From Bedellia somnulentella (Eukaryota; Arthropoda; Insecta; Lepidoptera; Bedelliidae), in contig OY755190.1 of the NCBI GenBank assembly GCA_963576735.1, forward strand, positions 8,177,695 to 8,241,694: a stretch of 64,000 nucleotides of DNA, written 5' to 3'. Positions 57,187-64,000 of this stretch are shown piece by piece. The notes beneath the pieces were generated by a model, which was not told where the DNA came from, did not search any database, and saw nothing but the letters and a program-made list of their open reading frames with translations. Numbering within the stretch: the stretch's first letter is position 1; every line of letters starts with the position of its first letter. Both the position numbers and the translations under genes were made by a program.

Positions 57187-57439
57187 TGTGCTGCATTGGA
57201 AACACGTCTCGTCTCCGTAAAATTAAAATTGTTACATAATCATATATTTTCAACTAGAAAATGCCAGTGTGTAATGACTATTCAAGTAAATATATGAATT
57301 GTTAAGGACCTACTTCCGAAATACTATATATGTAAATTCACTTTTGATAGTTGGCGGCAAAAATGGCGGTGAGTAATATAATCATTTTATGTTCTTAAGC
57401 CCCTTAATGAGTTATTATACAGTTTTTCTTCAATTCACT

Positions 57440-58350
57440 TTTTTAAGTGATGGTGCGATCCTGCGCAGAAAGTCACATAATTCTTATTAACTTTATCAAT
57501 GACCCACTTTTTAGTTTTATTAAAGTGATAATAAGTAACGTAATATTACCCAGAAGATTGATGTCATGTATATCTAAAGTGGTTTTACCTACGCGATACA
57601 GCGCAGAAAGTGTCATGAATCATAAAAACAGTAAAGATGTTCAATATTAAAATTTTCTTAAAGTGTTAATAAGTAATATTAACCAGAACATTGATTGTCA
57701 TAATGTATTTTCTTGAACTGGTTTTACACAATATCTCCCAAAAGGTGACATGATTAATATGTATAACCAACTACTAAAATTTTAAAACGTGATAAGGCGT
57801 TATACCAAAAGGTTTTTTTAAAATACTTTTCTTTTGTACGAGATACCTACTTCCCAGAAAGTAGCTTTATTCATTTCAGCATTATCATCAATCAGTACAT
57901 AGTTACTACATGTATATTAAATAATACAATGTGCACCTACCGTACGTTGTCACAATGAATAACATTATACATCGACAACTTTTTAATCTTCTTAAAGAGG
58001 TAATACGAGTTGTTATCCAGAAGATCAATTGGCATGCGCTTTCCTAAAGTGGTTGTACAAGATACTTCCCAGAAAGTAGCTTTATTCATTTCAGCATTAT
58101 CGTCATTCAGTACATAGTTACTACATGTATATCAAATAATACGGTGTGCACCTACCGTACGTTATCACAATGAATAACATTATACATCGACAACTTTTTA
58201 ATCTTCCTAAAGAGGTAATACGAGTTGTTATCCAGAAGATCAATTGGCATGCGCTTTCCTAAAGTGGTTGTACGAGATACTTCCCAGAAAGTAGCTTTAT
58301 TCATTTCAGCATTATTATCAATCAGTAAATAGTTACTACATGTATATTAA
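57440..58350. repeat. 215-bp tandem array grading into older units
   Basis: CCCAGAAAGTAGCTTTATTC recurs at 57853, 58068 and 58283 with a 215-bp step and near identity. Further left (57440-57840) diverged units keep CCAGAA(G/C)AT..ATTG, AAGTGGTTTTAC and CAGAAAGT at similar spacing. The gradient suggests repeated expansion from one side. Confidence 0.85.
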
Positions 58351-58660
58351 ATGATGATGATGATGATGATGTCCTCCACGACGTATCCGTCGACGGCGAC
58401 ATCCTGTCAGTTCCTGGCGTGTGCTCGGAGGTGACTTGCGAAGCCGAATTTGGTCTTAAACGTGCGGCTGCATATGCTGCACTCCAACTGACCGCTTGCG
58501 TTTGTAGTGTAGTTGTAGGAGACCTTTGGGGCGTGTCTTTCGAGCGAGGCGTTTGGCGTCAAGTTCCTCAAGACGGTTAAATTCAAACATTTCCGCTCCT
58601 TTTTTGACTGCGTTACGCCACTCTGGCCTCTCTGGTGGTTTAATGGGTAATGTGTATAAT
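58350..58660 (-). pseudogene. LINE C-terminus with C2H2 finger and (ATC)n tail
   Basis: Minus strand: [20 protein letters not shown], then [14 protein letters not shown], then after a frame change [20 protein letters not shown] and RAHARN, stop at 58408-58410. The Cys and His spacing is a C2H2 zinc finger. An (ATC)n run (58350-58372 on plus as ATG) is the retroelement tail. One frame change breaks it. Confidence 0.75.
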
Positions 58661-59092
58661 ACAGTGGTGCACACCGTATTATTTAATATAATAAGTAAGT
58701 TTTTACTATAAAAACGTTGAGTTGTCGGAAAATAATGTGTCATACGAACCAGTACGAATGACACACCCAAGCAAGAAGAACCTAAAGGTCGAGATGACCA
58801 TAGTTCCCACCACTGACGAGTTCTCTGAACATTGGGGTTATATATCCTAGCAGGATTAACATGAAACAGTATGATGGTAAGTATATCGACAGGTACCTGA
58901 TAATCTACACAGTGAATTTCACTTGAGATGCTGACTTTGCCGTAATAATAGTTTGGAAAAATCACAAACACAATATCAGCTTTGATTGCCTTTTGGCTCT
59001 AAGTTACATCTCCAATAACCTTGTTATGGATAAATCAACATCATTATTTTGAATAATCACATGGTAATAATGTTTTTCATTATTACTCACAT

Positions 59093-59400
59093 ATGAAAAT
59101 TAAAATAGTTTTTCATTATTACCCACATACGAAAAACGACGGACTATCTTGCTGTCTAATTATGATGCCCAAATGGCATTACAAGACGTGCAATACTATT
59201 GTCGCTGTCGACAAACAGCTGCGAACTCACCGATGGCCGCCGCAACTGTCCCCGCTCGCTACGGTTGTGCTTGTACCTGCCAAGACCGTGATGGACATGT
59301 CACGTCACTGCCGCCGCCGCCACCGCCGCCGGCCGCCACCTGCTAGACGTAGTCACAGGTACACTCAGTGTTGTCACAATGCACATAGGTGCTGATGATG
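59093..59400. other. Isolated GC-rich patch with proline-codon run
   Basis: CpG-rich DNA with a (CCG)n-type stretch at 59310-59340, very unlike the AT-rich flanks. Plus-strand frame at 59149-59346 reads CACTCQDRDGHVTS then prolines. An exon of a neighbouring gene or a degenerate transposon is possible; not recognised. Confidence 0.25.
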
Positions 59401-60200
59401 CTGATGATCCATTCATATCTTTGTAAATTATAACGTCGTGGAAGGGTGTAAGATTTTTTTTTCATAAAATTCATTACTTCAACTAATTTTTGAGGGCCAC
59501 GTACCAGAAACGTTTTATTCATGTGTTGTAAATGAAATATATGTATTGTATACAAAGGAATCTTACATTTTGTTTCTTTTAGCAATTGTACGTATGCCTT
59601 TACCAAAAGTAAAGAACTAGAAAAAAATCCGTTTTCACAAACTTGATAAATTTCATCGTTTTCCTTCTAGACCATTACCTTTACCGTTTATCTTTACGAA
59701 TGTCTCTGTTGGTATTTAGTAAATACAGGGCTCCAATAGCATAACTGACACAATTGAAACCTCTCCATCGCAAAACCACTTACGTGATTGCAATTGCCAA
59801 CATACAAATTTGAATTTGTTACTTGTTCATCTATTTTTACATATTTAAATGAAGAATTTTCTAATATGAAAATTATATACAAAAAGCAGTTGGTCTTTGG
59901 AAGTTTTTAAACTAAACTTATATCATTACATTTTATCTGAATCGCCTTTTGCAGAACGTATTTATAACTGCTTATGGATCCGCATGCAAGGGCGGTTATT
60001 TTTATGTCTATGGTCTTGTCATGGTCATACGAGGAAAACGAACTGAAGATAGTTCCCTTTTATTGGGTTTGAATCTAGTTGGTTTTAGAAATATTACTAT
60101 ACAAAATCATATCGCAGGTATGTAGCAGGGTAGGTATGAAATTCCCTTACATTTCTTACGTCAATAATTTACTTTTATTTAATTGGATAGTAATCGAGAG
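59400..60200. other. No gene recognised
   Basis: AT-rich unique-looking sequence between the GC-rich patch and a degenerate LINE tail. Confidence 0.5.
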
Positions 60201-60224
60201 CATGCTAACGTTTTTTGTTTTGTA

Positions 60225-60312
60225 TGTATACATACAATCATTTCTCACGGCATTGGTTCCCGTTTGGGTGTGCAGTGACTGTCGATCGCCGCTTTGTGCA
60301 ACCGAACAATAT
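60225..60312 (-). repeat. LINE 3'-tail fragment, degenerate
   Basis: Minus strand contains GGCGATCGACAGTCACTGC and the ACCAATGCCGTGAGAAATG tail with a degenerate TATG run. Confidence 0.5.
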
Positions 60313-61499
60313 TTTCGTAAACCTATGTATAATTAAAAGAAAATACTGATACAGGCCAAGATATGGTTTTCTTTTTAAACTCATATTCTGTCAAGTCGAG
60401 TCATAAATCTACCTATTTACATCACAAGCAAAACATATTGTATAATATTCATACATATGTTATATTTAATTTTATTACATTAATATTCTTGATTGCAACA
60501 TGATCTTCATGCTTATAATATTTTTTCATTCCATTTGTACCTTGAAACTGCAATTCTCAATGTTTCCTTTTTTGAACATTCGATATATATTAAATAAAGG
60601 TGTAGAAATACAGACTTTTTTTCGGCCTTAACAAATTCAAAGACTCTGTCGAAAATATCTTTACGAAAATCTTATAAACTTAAGAGATATTATAATAATG
60701 TCTATCACCTAAAGTTTAACAAAAAGAAAGCATTGTTAATTCTGTCTTGTTCTGATTATTTTTCCAGTCGAATTAGTTAAGCAGTTTCTACTGAAATCGT
60801 CGATAATATTGTTAACTATGGTATGGTCATGTATGTATATATATCACAGATCTGTATTTGAATAGATAACGCAAGTGTCATTTCTTGCATAGAAACCAAG
60901 CGTGCCATTATTTTTCCACCTACTGTTACGTCACATGAGCAATTTAGTGATGGGAACTCCCCGTCAGCGCGTAAACGATTCAATCGATTATATTCGAGTG
61001 CATCGACAGACGAATGATAAATTGACAGAAGAATGATAAATTTCGAATTATATCTGTTTTTTAATAACGCTATTTTCTCATGGTCTCATTTTTATTCTGA
61101 GCAACTCTTCCTACATTATTTTCCTCCACCACTACATCTTCTCGGAGAACAACGATCTAAATCAGTGAGTTAATGAGTCAGTTAGTCAGTGAGTAGTTCA
61201 GTAGTCTTTATTATTATAATAACTTGTCCTTATTGATAACCTACCTAATTAACTAGTTTTAATAATTTGTTCTCGGAAAGTTACAAAATGATTTTAAACA
61301 AAACCCGAGAAGAAATTGTATCTACAAAAAGGAAAGCCAGTAGAAGGCGCTATGACAAAATATAATACAACCCAGAACTAATTCGGATTAAAAAAAAAAC
61401 AAATAAAATAACTTGTAGAGAAGGAAAAATAATCAAATCAGTGATAACTAGAAAGCTGAAATTTTCACAAATGACGTATTCCTGTTGCCGCTATAACAA

Positions 61500-61735
61500 C
61501 AAATACAAGTAAAAAAGGATTTTAAGGGGGTCCCCTTACAATAAACGTGTTTCTTTCCATATTTGTTTGCTCAATATTAAAACGTTAATAAGTAGATACT
61601 TAAAATTTTCACAGTATATTTACTTGTATATCAACTTTCAAAATAAATAATTAAATAACAGTAAAGTAAATATCAAAGGGGCTCCATTTTCTATTATAGA
61701 TGATAGTACGGAACTCTTCGTTTGTTCAATATTGG
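61500..61735 (+). repeat. Degenerate Lepidoptera-style repeat (GTACGGAACTCTTCG)
   Basis: AAGGGGGTCCCCTTACAATA and, 140 bases on, AGTACGGAACTCTTCGTTTG resemble two parts of a repeat common in moth and butterfly genomes. Recognised from memory of its text only; it abuts the copia fragment. Confidence 0.35.
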
Positions 61736-62120
61736 AAATAAAAAAAAAACAAAGTAGTGTAACAAACTCTCCAACATTTGCTGAATATGTAGAATTATCA
61801 GAAGCAGTAACAGAATTAAATTTTCTCATTTGTGTAATGAATGATGTCTTTACTAAGGTTTGTAAACCAGTTAAAATTTATGAAGATAATTCAGCAGCTG
61901 TAGCCATTTCTAAGTATGGAAACTTTGCAAAGAATTTTAAGCACATCGAAGTTCACTATCATTTTGTAAATTAAAATGTTTAGCAGGGAAGTATACAAAA
62001 TAGAGTCAGAAAAAAAATTGCAGATACATTTACAAAACCTGTGGGAAATGTTAAATTCACTAACTTAAAAATGCTAAATTTAAAGGAGTATAGTTCCCTA
62101 ATTGATTATAATTACTGTAG
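61732..62120 (+). pseudogene. Copia-type retrotransposon RNase H fragment
   Basis: Reads KKKQSSVTNSPTFAEYVELS, then EAVTELNFLICVMNDVF and KPVKIYEDNSAAVAISKYGN, then FAKNFKHIEVHYHFVN and stop. A second piece reads KKIADTFTKPVGNVKFTNLK. These are the RNase H end and pol C-terminus of Ty1/copia elements. The upstream domains are missing and stops lie between the pieces. Confidence 0.88.
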
Positions 62121-62154
62121 TACTTAAGAAGCTTTGAACTTATGTAAGGAGGCG

Positions 62155-62340
62155 TGTTCGTGTATATATGTACATTTATATTGGCAACACTGAGTGAAGG
62201 AAGGAAGTAAATAAAGACTGACACATAGCACACGTTAAAAAATGTAGCTTAAAGAAAAACTTGTAACTAAAATTAAACTGTTCTTTTATTAAATAGAAAC
62301 AAAGTTAAAACAAGAGTATTCCAATTAATTATTTAACAAA
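62155..62340 (+). repeat. Probable copia 3' LTR start
   Basis: AAGGAGGCG (polypurine tract) directly precedes TGTTCGTGTATATATGTACA, in the place expected for the 3' LTR after pol. AATAAAG at about 62208 could be its poly(A) signal. The right end was not located. Confidence 0.5.
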
Positions 62341-63870
62341 AACATTGTAGTAATAAAAATATTTTAGATACATGGAACATCCATCGCGAATATTATCATT
62401 TCTCTGTTCCCAAAATCGATTAGAATTAGAATCGAATACAACTATCTGTGTAGGTCCAACACATTTTGTTTAAAATGACAGAAATATGACAATAGCTACC
62501 GTACCGTGTAGCTGATTGACAGGTGAAAGTATCGTTCATTTTGATGTTCATTGCGTGTTTTAATAGACAAGCCATACTAGATAGCTTTGTAACTAAAAGC
62601 GGCAATGTATTATAAATTAAGCGATACACACTCGTTTAAAAGTTTTTCGGTGTAAAACCACAACGAACAAGAAATAATTGGTTTTGCAATAAAAACCACA
62701 TAATCTAATAATAAAGTGACCTACCAATGAAAGGAAATCTTTCTATTAATTAGTCCCGCTTTATTTAGATAGTGTTTGCAACTCAATACGGCACAATTAG
62801 GCATTTTTTATATTCAGCTTGACATCTGTCACCGAGAACGTTCGAGCACGGACTCAATCAAATGGCGATAAACTAAGATAATTTTACTCAGTTTTTACAC
62901 GCGAAGTACATGCACTTGCGGCATCTATTCAAACACATGTCTGTGATTACCTCTATAGGTATAGTGTGTCAAATACAGAGTGCACTCATTAATAAGTTTT
63001 ATGTCTTAAATTAATCAACCAACAACAGTTTTGCGATTTTTTGTGAAATATAAATGGGTGTTAGTTTTGTACCTAACTTATGAATATTGATTTATATGCA
63101 TGGAACACAAATTCAAATCAAACCTTTCCTCTTGGTTTGGACTTATTCCTAAGCATATAAATATAATTGTTTTTTAATTTCAGGAGTATCAGTAATTTAT
63201 AAATATTATTGTTAAAAATAAATTTATTAAGAAAAGCATTCTTATCTTCTTGTATAGATCTCAAGATGTAGTTGCTACATGTATTTTAATTTTTCTTTCA
63301 AATACTTTGGCTACAAAGATTTATCTTTCTATTTTAAAAGAAATTTTCATTAATCATTTTACATTTACATTGACGTAAACACTTTTTGGCTGCGTACTGA
63401 TCAGGGATGCCCATTGGTAGTTTAAGAAAGCAAGTAGATGGACTAGCTAGTCGACCTGTTTGGTATAGCTTTATTTTTTATCATCCTATATGTGATAAAC
63501 AAAATATGTATTTTGACTTTTGGTATTATACTAGTTTTAGTAGTAAATGACAGTTTTTAAATACTTTGAAATTTAATGGGAAATGGACTTTCACCAATAC
63601 CTATAATTTTAATAATTTTATTGTTTGCAATAATTTATTGAACCAAATACATGTTATCATTTGCAACCAGTACGCTAAACATCTACATGGTTTACTAAAT
63701 CTTGAGGATGTAACATTGAAATATAATTTATGGTTAAAAGAACTTACCTAAGTGAATTTCTACCAAAATTATATGAAATGTTACATCCGAAGAGATTTAG
63801 TACCCACCCTAACCCAGAAAAAGGTGAACCTATCTAACCCTTCAGTTGCAAATTCACAGCTAAGATACCT
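62340..63870. other. No gene recognised
   Basis: AT-rich. A slightly GC-richer island at 62800-62960 carries no recognisable coding frame. Confidence 0.5.
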
Positions 63871-63873
63871 CTA

Positions 63874-64000
63874 AAATAAATGAAGGACCGAACATAGGAA
63901 CGAGATCGGAGGACGAGAGACCGATTGGTGAACGGAATAACTTGAAAAGCTACATTATTCACTCTAAAATGGTGTGACCATGCAGTGTATCCTGAATCAG
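63874..64000 (-). repeat. Right arm of the 6.9-kb inverted repeat, cut by the window end
   Basis: Inverse of 57056-57186. Just inside this arm, and just outside the left arm, the string AATGTTACATCC..AGATTTAGTA occurs in direct orientation (56993 and 63777), which complicates a simple TIR reading. Confidence 0.8.

Noticed and set aside
58456..58971. 171-codon minus ORF as a host gene
   Set aside because: Its second half is LINE C-terminal text and the first half shows no resemblance to it. A chance fusion of flank and LINE.

Overview
The window is AT-rich eukaryotic DNA, almost certainly from a moth or butterfly nuclear genome. The evidence is one spliced digestive-type zinc carboxypeptidase gene with GT-AG introns, many short interspersed repeats with (TATG)n or (TTATG)n tails, and several transposon families. 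The lepidopteran assignment is inference from repeat style and gene content; no database search was possible. I see no operons, CRISPR arrays or free-standing tRNA genes.

Host gene: one clear protein-coding gene on the minus strand, 38363 down to 31411. Eight exons splice in phase to a 429-residue prepro-metallocarboxypeptidase (M14). All catalytic residues are present, and an Arg sits at the specificity position (residue 255 in bovine CPA numbering), which predicts cleavage of C-terminal acidic residues. A broken inverted copy of its last exon lies at 14912-15075. A SINE has inserted exactly at the exon-6 acceptor and duplicated the splice site.

Layout. 1-1700: possible LINE 3' end and a diverged tandem repeat. 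2842-5300: candidate non-autonomous DNA element packed with a CACCGATATGATAA motif on both strands. 6308-12600: SINE copies and a 0.8-kb LTR element (6523-7345) with identical LTRs. 13.1-16.2 kb: a LINE relic, the carboxypeptidase pseudo-exon and hairpin elements. 17540-26500: a 9-kb foldback-type MULE element whose arms are 328-bp tandem satellite units and whose core holds a broken NOF-like transposase with a PHD-like finger. 27-41 kb: the carboxypeptidase gene and many SINE/LINE fragments. 42066-46687 and 47257-51936: two related 4.6-4.7-kb DNA transposons with perfect or near-perfect terminal inverted repeats flanked by ATAT. The second has nearly intact coding capacity, joined through an A7 slippery site. 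52.1-53.1 kb: 385-bp tandem repeat. 54.3-54.9 kb: intact C-terminal piece of a LINE protein. 55671-56486: second copy of the LTR element. 57056-64000: long inverted repeat enclosing a 215-bp tandem array, LINE and copia fragments.

The unifying theme is mobile DNA. Two SINE families and one LINE family share the same 3' hairpin next to their tails, which suggests one reverse transcriptase mobilises all three.
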